Origin: Haemaphysalis longicornis
Taxonomy: Eukaryota > Arthropoda > Arachnida > Ixodida > Ixodidae
Assembly: GCA_013339765.2 (NCBI GenBank)
Contig: CM023448.1
Span: forward strand, 193,914,409 to 193,978,408
Reading direction: 5' to 3'
Length of the DNA stretch: 64,000 nucleotides
The notes beneath the pieces are model-generated. The model made no database searches. It saw only the letters and a list, made by a program, of their open reading frames with translations, and was not told where the DNA came from. Positions 54,872-64,000 of this stretch are shown here, piece after piece; the first letter of the stretch is position 1; every line of letters starts with the position of its first letter. Position numbers and translations under genes: made by a program.

Positions 54872-55930
54872 CATAGATTATGAGAAAGAATTTAACTCGG
54901 TCGAAACCTCAGCAGTCATTCAGGCACTACGGAACCAGGGTGTAGACGAGCATTATGTAAGAATACTAGAAGACATTTACAATGGGTCCACAGCTACCAT
55001 CATCCTCCATAAGGAGAGGAGTAAAATCTCTATAAGGAAGGCGTCAGACACGGAGACACAATATCTCCCATGTTATTCACAGCATGTTAACAAGAAGTAT
55101 TCAGAAGATTGGAGTGGGAACAGTTGGGAGTAAGGGTTAATTAATGGAGAATACCTCAGTAACCTCAGATTTGCTTATGATGTTGCCTTGCTAAGTAACT
55201 CGGGGGACGAACTGCAAAGCATGCTTACCGCACTGGACAAACAGAGTAGAACCGTGGGCCTGAAAATTAATATGCGGAAAACTAAAGTAATGATCAATAA
55301 CCTCAGGAGAGCACAGCGATTTGTGATAGGTGGTGAGGCCGTGGAAGTGGTAAGCGAATAAATCTACTTAGGCCAAGTTGTGACCCCATGAGGCAGAGAT
55401 AATTAGAAGGATAAGAATGGGGTGGAGTGCATTCGGCATGCATTCTCAGATAATGAATGGCAGCCTACCATTGTCCCGGAAGAAGAAAGTGTATGACAGC
55501 TGCATCTTACCTGTACTCACCTACGGGGCCGAATCTTTGAAGCTCACTAAGAGGGTTCAACTTAAATTGAGGACGACTCAGCGAGCAATGGAACGGAAGA
55601 TGATAAGTGTAACATTAAGGGACAAGAAGAGAGCGGAGTGGGTCAGGGAACAAACGCGTGTTAAGGACATATTAGTGGAAGAAATGGACGTGGGCAGGGC
55701 ATGTAATGCGAAGGCAAGATAACCGTTGGTCATTAAGGGTAAAAGAGTGGATCCCTAGAGAAGGCAAGCGTGGCAGGGGGCGGCAGAAAGTTAGATGGGC
55801 AGATGAGATCAAGAAGTTTGCAGGGATAAACTGGTCGCAGTTAGCGCAGAACCGGGGTAATTGGAGATCCATGAGAGAGGCCTTTGTCCTGCAGTGGGCT
55901 TAGATAGGCTGGGGATGATGATGATGACAC
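54872..55930 (+). mobile_element. RTE/BovB-like LINE, 3' part, inactivated
   Basis: It reads IDYEKEFNSVETSAVIQALR and NQGVDEHYVRILEDIYNGS, then a damaged R-Q-G-D-T-I-S-P-M-L-F block, NLRFAYDVALLSNSGDELQ and GLKIN. Next come the RTE C-terminal block YDSCILPVLTYGAESLKLTK, QRAMERKM, and the tail GKRGRGRQKVRWADEIKKFA. It ends in a GATGATGAT tail typical of RTE elements. The catalytic FADD is FAYD at about 55168-55180 and there are several stops and frameshifts, so the copy is dead. Confidence 0.88.
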
Positions 55931-56649
55931 CATTCCAGTACGGTCCTTACCCATCATTTCAGCGTGGATGCCGTTATCTTCTGTACGCAGTGCCATCTGG
56001 TCGCAGGCCGATGTGGTGGCTTGTGCGTTTGCTCCGCGGCGCAGTATGCCCGCAAGCTGCGAAGCACTGATGTTTTTGGGCTGGCGCGTTCTACGTTCAC
56101 CTGCGTGATATAGTTCAAGTGTTAAAGTTGTTGCGCGGCTAAAGGTGAAGTGACGTCTCTAAATGGTCGCTTGTTGTGCCGTGGTGAAGCTGAAATTCTT
56201 CAGGGAGTAGCGTGATCCAATGCGGTTTAATCTACAACTGACAACGCTTACACAGAGCTTTCTTTTGTTGTCTTACTGAAGCATTAGTAGGTGACAGTTA
56301 GACAGTTATTTTGAAAGTTGTCATGCAAGAACAAACGTCTCTAGAACATGTAACAACCATGGCAGCCCCGGCGCGTATACGGAAAGCAAAGCATGCAGAA
56401 GGTGCGTCAGTGTGCAGACTGCTGTAGATCTCTGCAGGTGTAATATACCTCACCAAACAGAGCAAGTATGTGGTGTTATCAATAGTTTTATTTCAACTAA
56501 AAAGTTTGAGCCCCTCACCCTTGTAACTCGCCGGCCAGTATATTTCCGCTCGCCGGTCTATAATGCGGCCCTGCGTCGCAATAATTAATCAAAGCGGCTT
56601 TTCAACACCACTACATCAAACAAAACAAAAAAAAATCATGAAGTGCATA
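55931..56649. other. no gene recognised
   Basis: This separates the RTE element from the M13 locus. The missing downstream M13 exons, expected here on the minus strand, are not seen. Confidence 0.5.
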
Positions 56650-58600
56650 TTCATAAGGACAATATTGCCACGGGGAGCCGATGTTGCGATACTGGATCAA
56701 GGCGTCGAGCCAGTTGAAGCGGGACGCGTCCCACGAGGCGCACTAGACCACGGGCCAGCCACTCAGGACGCCCAGCACGGCCTTCAGGGGCCCCTCGCCC
56801 AGGGAGTCGATGCGCGTGGTGTTGAGGCATGACTGGTACATGTTCTTCATCTTGTGCACGAAGAGCGGCTTGGAGGCCGGCCGGATGGGTTCCTCGGCTA
56901 TAGGGTGCGCAGCTTGGCGTCGAGCTGGTCCTGGATGAGCGAGAACTGCGAGAGCGAGGACTTGTCCTCGGGGATCGTGTGCCGCTGCACCCAGCCCCCG
57001 CAAGCGAACTCGTAAAAGTTCACGCACGGGTCCACGCTCTGGTTCACGTTCTGCAGAAGCGTGCCGGTGGCCTGCACGCAGCCTGGCGACAGGCACAGCT
57101 CGCCGCAGGCGTCCTCGTAGAAGTTGTCGCACGGGTCCACGCTCTGGTTCACGTTCTGCAAAGCGTGCCGGCGGCCTGCACGACCCCTGGCGACAGGCAC
57201 AGCTCGCCGCAAGCGTACTCGTAGAAGTTGACGCACGGGCCCACGCTCTGGTTCACGTTCTGCAGAAGCGTGCCGGTGGCCTGCACGCAGCCTGGCGACA
57301 GGCACGGTTCGCCGCAGGCGTACTCGTAGAAGTTGTCGCACGGGTTCACGCTCTGGTTCACGTTCTGCAGAAGCGTGCCGGTGGCGTGCACGCAGCCTGG
57401 CGATAGGCACAGCTCGCCGCAAGCGTACTCGTAGAAGTTGACGCACGGGCCCACGCTCTGGTTCACGTTCTGCAGAAGCGTGCCGGCGGCCTGCACGCAG
57501 CCTGGTGACAGGCACAGCTCGCCGCAAGCGTACTCGTAGAAGTTGACGCACGGGCCCACGCTCTGGTTCACGTTCTGCAGAAGCGTGCCGGCGGCCTGCA
57601 CGCAGCCTGGCGACAGGCACAGCTCGCCGCAGGCGTACTCGTAGAAGTTGTACGCACGGGTTCACGCTCTGGTTCACGTTCTGCAGAAGCGTGCCGGTGG
57701 CCTGCACGCAGCCTGGCGACAGGCACAGCTCGCCGCAAGCGTACTCGTAGAAGTTGACGCACGGGCCCACGCTCTGGTTCACGTTCTGCAGAAGCGTGCC
57801 GGTGGCCTGCACGCAGCCTGGCGACAGGCACAGCTCGCCGCAGGCGTACTCGTAGAAGTTGACGCACGGGTCCACGCTCTGGTTGCACGTTCTGCAGCAG
57901 CGTGCCGGCGGCCTGCACGCAGCCTGGCGACAGGCACAGCTCGCCGCAGGCGTACTCGTAGAAGTTGTCGCACGGGTCCACGCTCTGGTTCACGTTCTGC
58001 AGAAGCGTGCCGGCGGCCTGCACGCAGCCTGGCGACAGACACAGCTCGCCGCAGGCGTACTCGTGGAAGTTGACGCACCGGCTCACGCTCTGGTTCACGT
58101 TCTGCAGAAGCGTGCTGGTGGCCTGCACGCAGCCTGGCGACAGGCACAGCTCGCCGCAAGCGTACTCGTAGAAGTTGACGCACGGGCCCACGCTCTGGTT
58201 CACGTTCTGCAGAAGCGTTCCGGCAGCCTGCACGCAGCCTCGCGACAGGCACAGCTCCCCGATGGCGAACTCGTAGAAGTTCACGCACGGGTCTACGCTC
58301 TGGTTGATGTTCTGCAGCAGCGTGCCGGTGGCGTGCATGCAGCCTGGCGACAGGCACAGCCCTCCGATGGCCAACTCGTAGTAGTTCACGCGCCGGTCCA
58401 CTCTCTGGTTCATGTTCTGCAGCAGCGTGCCGGCGGCCTGCACGCACCCTGGAGACAGGCACAGCTCTCCGCTGGCGAACTCGTAGAAATTCACGCATGG
58501 GTCCACGCTCTTGTGCATGTTCTGCAGCAGCGTGCCGGCGGCCTGCACGCAGCCTGGCGACAGGTACAGCTTGGCGTCCTCGCTGCCCATCAGCCGTTCG
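56650..58600 (-). pseudogene. M13 (neprilysin/ECE-like) metallopeptidase N-terminal region with a tandemly amplified module; frame broken
   Basis: M13 peptidases are membrane zinc endopeptidases that cleave extracellular peptides. Read on the minus strand, the locus starts near 58600 (AERLMGSEDAKLYLSPGC) and runs through 15 copies of a 35-residue module. The last copy leads into genuine M13 sequence: DPCVNFYEFACGGW, VQRHTIPEDKSSLSQFSLIQ, then EEPIRPASKPLFVHKMKNMY, SCLNTTRIDSLG, GVLSGWPVV and WDASRFNWLDALIQYRNIG. Single-base indels break the frame near 57884, 57654, 57170 and 56900, and an in-frame TAG lies at 56743-56745 between GWPVV and WDASRF. No HExxH or other catalytic exon is visible. 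It may be a pseudogene, or a real gene with long-read indel errors in a difficult repeat. Tick genomes hold many M13 paralogues (family knowledge), so a decaying duplicate is plausible. It ends 7.9 kb past the last calpain exon, in convergent orientation. Confidence 0.85.
56998..58572 (-). repeat. 15-copy tandem array of a 105 bp M13 N-terminal module
   Basis: The landmark ctctggtt recurs on the plus strand at 57037, 57142, 57246, 57351, 57456, 57561, 57667, 57772, 57877, 57983, 58088, 58193, 58298, 58403 and about 58508. Spacing is 105 bp apart from 104 or 106 where single bases are lost or gained. Each unit encodes CLSPGCVQAxGTLLQNxNQS followed by VDPCVNFYEYACGEL, carrying the two CxSPxC cysteines plus the DPC and YAC cysteines of M13 enzymes. 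Units between about 57.0 and 58.25 kb are nearly identical. The three or four 5'-most units (58.25-58.57 kb) are divergent and have lost some cysteines, for example DRR for DPC, AIG for ACG, and YLSPGC for CLSPGC. Confidence 0.95.
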
Positions 58601-60079
58601 GCGTGCGACGGCAGCGCTACGTCCGGACGCCCTCATCCTCCGGAAAAAAGTCCCAGCAGCTGAACGTCAATGGCGAATCTTCCTCCACCCCGCTGGCAGT
58701 GGAAGCCGAGCATACCCAGTGCGCATTGGCTCGAGCTAAGTCCGTTCCACCGAGTACTTCATCGTCGTCGGCGTGGATCCCCTGGAGCGATGTGCCAGTG
58801 TACTCTTCAGCTCCCCGTAGCAATATAACCCCAGTTTGGCAGCAATACAATTGTTTGCCGTTGGGTCGCTTTTTTTTAAAGCATGCTATGCCGATACGCC
58901 CGACTGTTCGCTGGAGGAAATGACAACGGGAACGACAACCCAGCCAGGTCGTACCAATGCGAAAATCGCTGTGGCTGGCAGCAAGGGGATGCCATAGAAC
59001 TAATACCACCTCACCGGTGGCGCAGGCAAAGTGCCCCATATCACTTTTAGGTGTAGGTTTAAGGACAGAAAAACTGCCATTTTCACTTCCCAGCAGATGT
59101 CGAGCGCTACAACTATTGAGCGAGGCTATTAAGTGGTGTCTACAAGAGATTGCCAAATAACCTAGCCAGTTGGCAGCAGTTCTTGCGTTCTTGCGACCCC
59201 CAAGGAGAGAACTTGTTTAGAAACAGATTACGAAATATGCGGCCGTTACAGCGAAAGACTGATTCGGCACGCAAGCCCCTGAAATGGCTTTCTGGCCGCG
59301 TTGAACGGATAATAGAGAGTTTTAGCAGTTCGTCTGTTCCATTCGTACCCTGTTGAACGGGACAGGGCACGGCGAGGGGGACACCCCCCACCGTAAAGAA
59401 TGCGCGGGCATGGCGAGCGCTGGACCGCGGAACTAATGTACCCTACCGCAACGAATGCGGAAGTGCCCGTCGGGTCCCGGTCAACACGGTACCAACGAAA
59501 ACGACGGAGCGGAGCATACGAACAGCTAAAACTTTCTTATTTTAATTAGCGGCTCTTCTACACTAAGACACGAGCGTAAAGTATTGCTGTACTCCCAGGT
59601 ACACAACAGCTGAATTTGTGCCTAATTGAAAACATGTTCTACTGCTGCACTAACAGATGTGGACGTATATCGTTCATCTGAACAAAATTGACAACAACAA
59701 AAACACCTACGCTCCAAAAGACGAGGTAGAATGTTCCCAGCTAGTTTATTCCTTATATTATTTACATCCAAATCGGTGTTAAGGAAACGAACATATCCCC
59801 GCTATGCCTACGAGTTTTTAAGACAAGGAGCGCCCGCGCGCACATAAAAGAGAGCAGGAACTGCACCTTTTGACCAAGGGTAGGGCTTTAGCTCACGCGG
59901 AACGCATCGCCGATTTCCCGGCTTCTAATACGGTGTCCGACAGTGGCAAATTGCATCGACAGGAAAAGGCAGCTACTGTTGATTTTTACGTCGACCTAAA
60001 ATTTTCGGTACAGCAACGGTGTAAGTGGTGTGCACTGCTCGGCGAATTCCATCACTGCTTTGCTACGCCTTCCGGAGTT
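58601..60079. other. no confident gene upstream of the M13 locus
   Basis: A minus-strand frame from 59156 to 58617 (179 codons) reaches almost to the first M13 module but in another frame. It shows no signal anchor or family motif, so it is not called a gene. The remainder is mixed composition. Confidence 0.4.
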
Positions 60080-60390
60080 TGCCGTACTACCGCTGCTAAT
60101 CACAACATTTTCACTGAAGATGCCACTAATCCAACCACCATGAGTTGGGACCGAATAACATGAATCTTCCCCCGGGCTGAAACCATGGGGCTTGTAAATA
60201 GGAAGGATGAAACATTACAATTTTTGCGTAGATTATAGGCGGTTAACAAAACAAGAAACAGAAACGTATATCCTCTATTCGGTATTGATGAAACTATTTC
60301 TCACGCAGTATTTCTCGTCAATAGACCTGAAGTGTGGGTTGCTAAATCTCCCACTGGGTATGCACCAGTCATTATCATCATCGCGTAGAA
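60080..60390 (+). mobile_element. Ty3/gypsy reverse-transcriptase fragment
   Basis: NHNIFTEDATNP resembles the H-x-I-x-T-x-D-A-x-P that joins protease to RT in gypsy Pol. After a frameshift, FCVDYRRLTKQETETY and YFSSIDLKCG match RT blocks FCVDYRxLN and FSxIDLKxGY. Stops occur on both sides. No LTR was identified. Confidence 0.8.
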
Positions 60391-60404
60391 ATTAACCGTG
60401 TCTC

Positions 60405-61245
60405 GCAAAGTGATGAGAAAGCTGGAGTCGGGATATTCTGTCAGTCCCTCGATTGGTCCTTTTCAATTAGGTTACCTGATTACACTCTTATTTTCCAGGC
60501 GGAATTATGGGCAATGATTATGGCTGTTCAAAAAATTCAGCATAGATTTTCGCATGTTGTTATTCTTTCTGACTCCCGCTCTCTGTGTTCCCCTTTAATA
60601 TCAGAAAAAAAATTCTTCACTTTTCCGCACATACGGTCATTTGTTCCTCATCAGCGTTGCGAGGTTCGGCTAGTGTGGGTCCCAGGACATGCAGGAATCT
60701 CATACAATGAAGTGGGTGATCAATTAGCCAGTATGTCTCTCGGTGGCCCTGTGGCCGTGCAATGTCCAAATGATAGCTTTCTATTGGGGGCGAGATTTAG
60801 ACCTTTACAACTACTCCAGACTTATCGGCAAGATGCCCTTCTCTCTTATAAAGATTATAGCCACCTTCATCATGCATGGAAGCCGATGTTTTGTGAATTA
60901 AGGCTATGCGAGGTAGCAATCACTAGACTTCGGTGCGAAATTCCCCCATTAAATGTTGATATTCATAAATCTGGTCTGGCTCCACCTCCGCAATGCCCTT
61001 TAAAGATCTTTATCCTCTCTCTCTCTGAGATAAACTGAAAAATGCAGAACATTTCCTGTTTAATTGCCGCAGCTTCTCGCAAATGCGACGCACGCATCTG
61101 GAGTCAACCCTTAGCCGCCTCCACCTTCCGCTATCTACTTCCGAGGTTCTGTCACTAGGCGCTTCCGCCCTAGGAGTGTGCCACAGCGATGTTGTGTCCG
61201 CCCTTCACTCTTATGTTGCGGCGACAGGCCGGTTTTCCTGCTAGC
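60405..61245 (+). mobile_element. LINE fragment: RNase H plus C-terminal region
   Basis: It reads QAELWAMIMAVQKI, VVILSDSRSLCSPL, VRLVWVPGHAGISYNEVGDQ (RNase H blocks), then after a frameshift near 61036 AEHFLFNCRSFSQMR and LSTSEVLSLGASALG to a TAG near 61241. It is 5' truncated and abuts the gypsy fragment. Confidence 0.85.
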
Positions 61246-61292
61246 CAGCTAAGCGTTCACATTTATTTAATTTTTCTTCCTGACTCCACTTT

Positions 61293-61342
61293 CACACACA
61301 CACACACACATACGAACACACACATGCACACGCACACGCGCG

Positions 61343-61426
<84 letters not shown>

Positions 61427-61443
61427 CATATATATATATATAA
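61293..61443. repeat. (CA)n then (AT)n microsatellite
   Basis: Interrupted CA/CG dinucleotides, a pure CA run from about 61347 to 61420, then a short AT run. Confidence 0.97.
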
Positions 61444-61631
61444 TATAGGTCACACCCTGATTAGGGCCAATGCTTCTTGGCCAATCCCCCGCGTGGGTAG
61501 TGCCATGGTCTGAGGCAACCAACCAACCATTAACCTGATCATCCCCATTTCGGTCAGCCATGGCCGCGGTCTCAGTTTCGTCGTCCTTCCGTAATACTTT
61601 GGTGCCTTCAGACCCGGGATCATGACCCCGC

Positions 61632-62278
61632 GTGACGAAAGAGACCACCGACGTCCCCTCCGGCTTGAAGTTCGAGGAACCCCATGATTTTGACCGCCGT
61701 CGACCGCCGTGGCCCAACCCTCAGCCGGAGGTCAGCATGGCTGGCCCTGACCACCTAGCGACGACCGACCGAATGTTTGCGATGGATTGGCTGCGCCGAC
61801 AGCAACGTATCGTCCACACGACCTGAAAAAGGCCACTGACCATCTGGAGAGCAAGGACACCGCACTTCATGAGGTAGATCAGAAAATCATCGATCTTCTT
61901 GAGAGTGATGAAGTTGAATGTGACTACTTCGAAGCCTTGAGGTACCAAGGAAAGATATGTCAAGGCATGAACCGTTTGCACTCTGCCTTGAAGTCTCCGA
62001 ACGCTGCCGGCCTGAGACATAAGACCAACGTCACTTTCGCCTACTCAGATGGTCCTTCTCAACGCGGCTCACGCACATCGACCTCGGCAGTTGTCTTGCC
62101 GAAGCTACAGGTTTCTACTTCTGGCGGTGAGCCACGCGGGTCCACGTGGATTGGGAACCATGTGGAGACGTCGGTCGACAGTCACCCGAGTCCCGATATC
62201 GTCAACGTGAGCACTGTGAACCGCTTGGAGCTCTACTTGCCGGCGCAGCAGACAGATGTCTTGACGTTCACGTCCTGA
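61632..62278 (+). mobile_element. BEL/Pao retrotransposon gag-like remnant
   Basis: RRQQRIVHT, then after a frameshift LESKDTALHEVDQKIIDLLE and EALRYQGKICQ, then VVLPKLQVSTSGGEPR, correspond to the N-terminal gag-like (DUF1759) part of BEL/Pao polyproteins, normally LPKLxLPxFxGxxxxWxxFW. The tryptophan block is degraded. RT and integrase parts are not recognisable downstream in the window. Confidence 0.7.
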
Positions 62279-64000
62279 CGGGTAGCGAACGAAACACAGA
62301 CAGATGCGACCGCTTTGCGCCCACCATGACGTCCGCAATCTCGACTCAGGCTAGCGTGACGTATTCCAGAAACTCCTCTCGAGAACTACTGCTCTATGAC
62401 GGTGGTGCAAGAAACCGTTCCGTACAACGCAACGTGTGACGCATAGAAGGGCTGCCTACCTCAAGCAGAACAAGATACGACCATCAAGAACAATTTGTCT
62501 GGGAACGTCCCGCAAGTCTTTGTTGTACAGGAACGAGCGTCGTTGCGGCGCATGATTCTTCATACCAAAAGGCTGAAGATTGGGCTGAACCGAAAAACAT
62601 GCAGGTGGGACCGAGAACCGAGGTAGCGTCGAGCGTCCCAACGAGAGGCAACTGTGAAGAACGCGAGGTTACACCAGGCAAAGACAAGGACGTCTCGGCT
62701 GCTTCTTGGCAAATGGAAGACAAAACGTGAGATTAAGTACGGGAAAGAAAAGATACAGCCTCCTTCGTTTGTGTTTGAGTTCATCTCCGTTCCCGACTTC
62801 ATCAAGAGCAGATCACTACCGGGGCCTCTGGGAACTCGACTATCACCAAACGTTGCAGCAGCGCACGAGGTCACACCCATCCAGGAGTCTGAGCATCGCC
62901 TCCTGTATTTTTACAATGCCAAATTCATCAGCCCGAACCGGCCAACCAAGCCCTCTCCTTCTATTCCGGCCACTCTCCCCCAATCGGTAGCCTTCCCAGA
63001 GCTTCAATCATGTGACCAGTTCAGCTTGGGGCGACGAGTGGTGGACAGGCGGCAACGTTGGCAAAACATGCTCGCCGCGGCTCTGAGCTTTCTAGCCCTG
63101 GCGCGAAATTCTTTGACAATCTCAAACATCGGTTGCCTTGGCAACCAGGCACACGCCGCTCTGGAAGTCAGTTACGGTTGCGTGATCCCGGTTCAGCTCG
63201 GGGCCCCACCTCGCGACATGTGGGCCCTGCAGGCGTACCACTCAATCACTCCCATTAGGAAGCGCGCGATGCGTTTGGCATTGTGTCTGAGCCGTTCCAT
63301 CCGCCTGAACGCCTAGAAGCGGAATAACCCTCGCTGATCGCTTCGGCACCGTGTGAAGAATCCGAAAAGCCGTATTGTGACCTGACACCAAGCACGAAAA
63401 TAAATACGGCGGAATCACAAGCTATCGAAAAGCGAAACCGAGGCAGGCACAAGAACCATCTGGGAACACCGCTATAGACCGGGGCTACCGGGGCTCCGGG
63501 GCTACCGCAACAGCAAAAATTTGATAATTTCCCGGCACCACTCCCACTACACTTTCTATAGACGACCTACTGGATTGGAAACGTTTCAGCGAGCTGGACG
63601 CATCGTTTTGTGGCCGACCACTTCGCCTTGGCGACGACAGGCTCTGCTGGAAGTTGTACGACGACGGATGCACCATTGGAAACGCAAGAGGGGACAGCAC
63701 TCCATGACAGCTTTACACGGATTCAAGTTGCGGAACGAAAACCAAACATTTAGGATTGTGGACTTCTGGTTCATCCTCGCAGCGATTTTCTCGCGGGCGG
63801 AGGGAGATATATGATCAGCCGTTTTGAGCCGACGAAGACTTCGGCGACCTTTGGGCACCGTCATGATCGTATCAATCTGCGCACCCAAAACAAGCATGCG
63901 TTGCCTGCAGATCCGAGACAATGCGAATGTCAACGTTCCCCTTCAGTCGTACTCCGATTTTCGAGGGAGTCCGCTGGAAGTTGAGGAGCGAAAAGAGACA
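62279..64000. other. unassigned sequence downstream of the BEL/Pao remnant
   Basis: It opens a 220-codon plus frame (62654-63316) and smaller ones, without RT, integrase or other motifs. It is probably decayed retrotransposon sequence, since it follows the gag-like part without a boundary, but this is inference. Confidence 0.35.

Noticed and set aside
57859..58923. 354-codon plus-strand frame through the M13 array
   Set aside because: It is the antisense shadow of the 105 bp repeat (Val/His/Ala-rich repetitive peptide). The minus strand carries the real M13 motifs.
58617..59156. 179-codon minus-strand frame as the 5' exon of the M13 gene
   Set aside because: It ends in TAG before the first module in a different frame, lacks a cytoplasmic/transmembrane anchor pattern, and no splice pair joining it was convincing.
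61292..61717. Cys-Val-rich protein
   Set aside because: Translation of the CA microsatellite.

Overview
The window looks like nuclear DNA of a hard tick (Ixodida, probably a metastriate genus such as Rhipicephalus, Dermacentor or Hyalomma). The evidence is GT-AG introns of 0.5-6.6 kb with arthropod-type exons, several tRNA-derived SINE copies resembling the tick SINE family I know as Ruka, remnants of RTE, CR1/Jockey-like and RNase-H-bearing LINEs, Ty3/gypsy and BEL/Pao fragments, hAT- and pogo-like terminal repeats, and long AT, CT, AAAT and CA microsatellites. There is no bacterial gene organisation. Most long open frames do not look like genes.

Layout. 1-32.5 kb: repeat-rich DNA with no confident protein gene. 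It holds SINEs (4.6, 14.9, 18.7, 22.3 kb), foldback sequences (19.0, 24.4, 28.9 kb), a pogo/Tigger-like element (15.4-16.0 kb), a composite interspersed repeat (25.0-25.5 kb), one speculative small secreted-peptide frame (26.8-27.0 kb, minus) and a 1 kb hAT-like element carrying a promoter-like segment (30.8-31.8 kb). 32.53-48.79 kb (+): eight consecutive exons of a calpain gene, all in phase. They run from the N terminus through the whole catalytic core into the start of the C2-like domain; the remaining C-terminal exons were not found. Its introns hold two LINEs in opposite orientation (36.6-40.5 kb), copies of the 25 kb repeat, a CR1/Jockey-like LINE 3' end and long inverted repeats. 48.8-56.6 kb: repeats, including a MITE with 45 bp terminal repeats (53.06-53.51 kb) and an RTE LINE split by a SINE with a visible target-site duplication. 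56.65-58.6 kb (-): a broken M13 (neprilysin/ECE-like) metallopeptidase sequence in which one 105 bp module is repeated 15 times in tandem. 59.9-62.3 kb: fragments of gypsy, an RNase-H LINE and BEL/Pao. 62.3-64 kb: unassigned.

The two main results are independent of each other. The calpain keeps the oxyanion Gln, His and Asn of the active site but has Arg where the nucleophilic Cys should be, so it reads as a pseudoprotease. The M13 locus has amplified only the N-terminal cysteine-bearing segment of a peptidase, with near-identical young units at one end and decayed units at the other, and no catalytic HExxH domain in view. The two genes lie tail to tail and nothing in the sequence suggests they act together.
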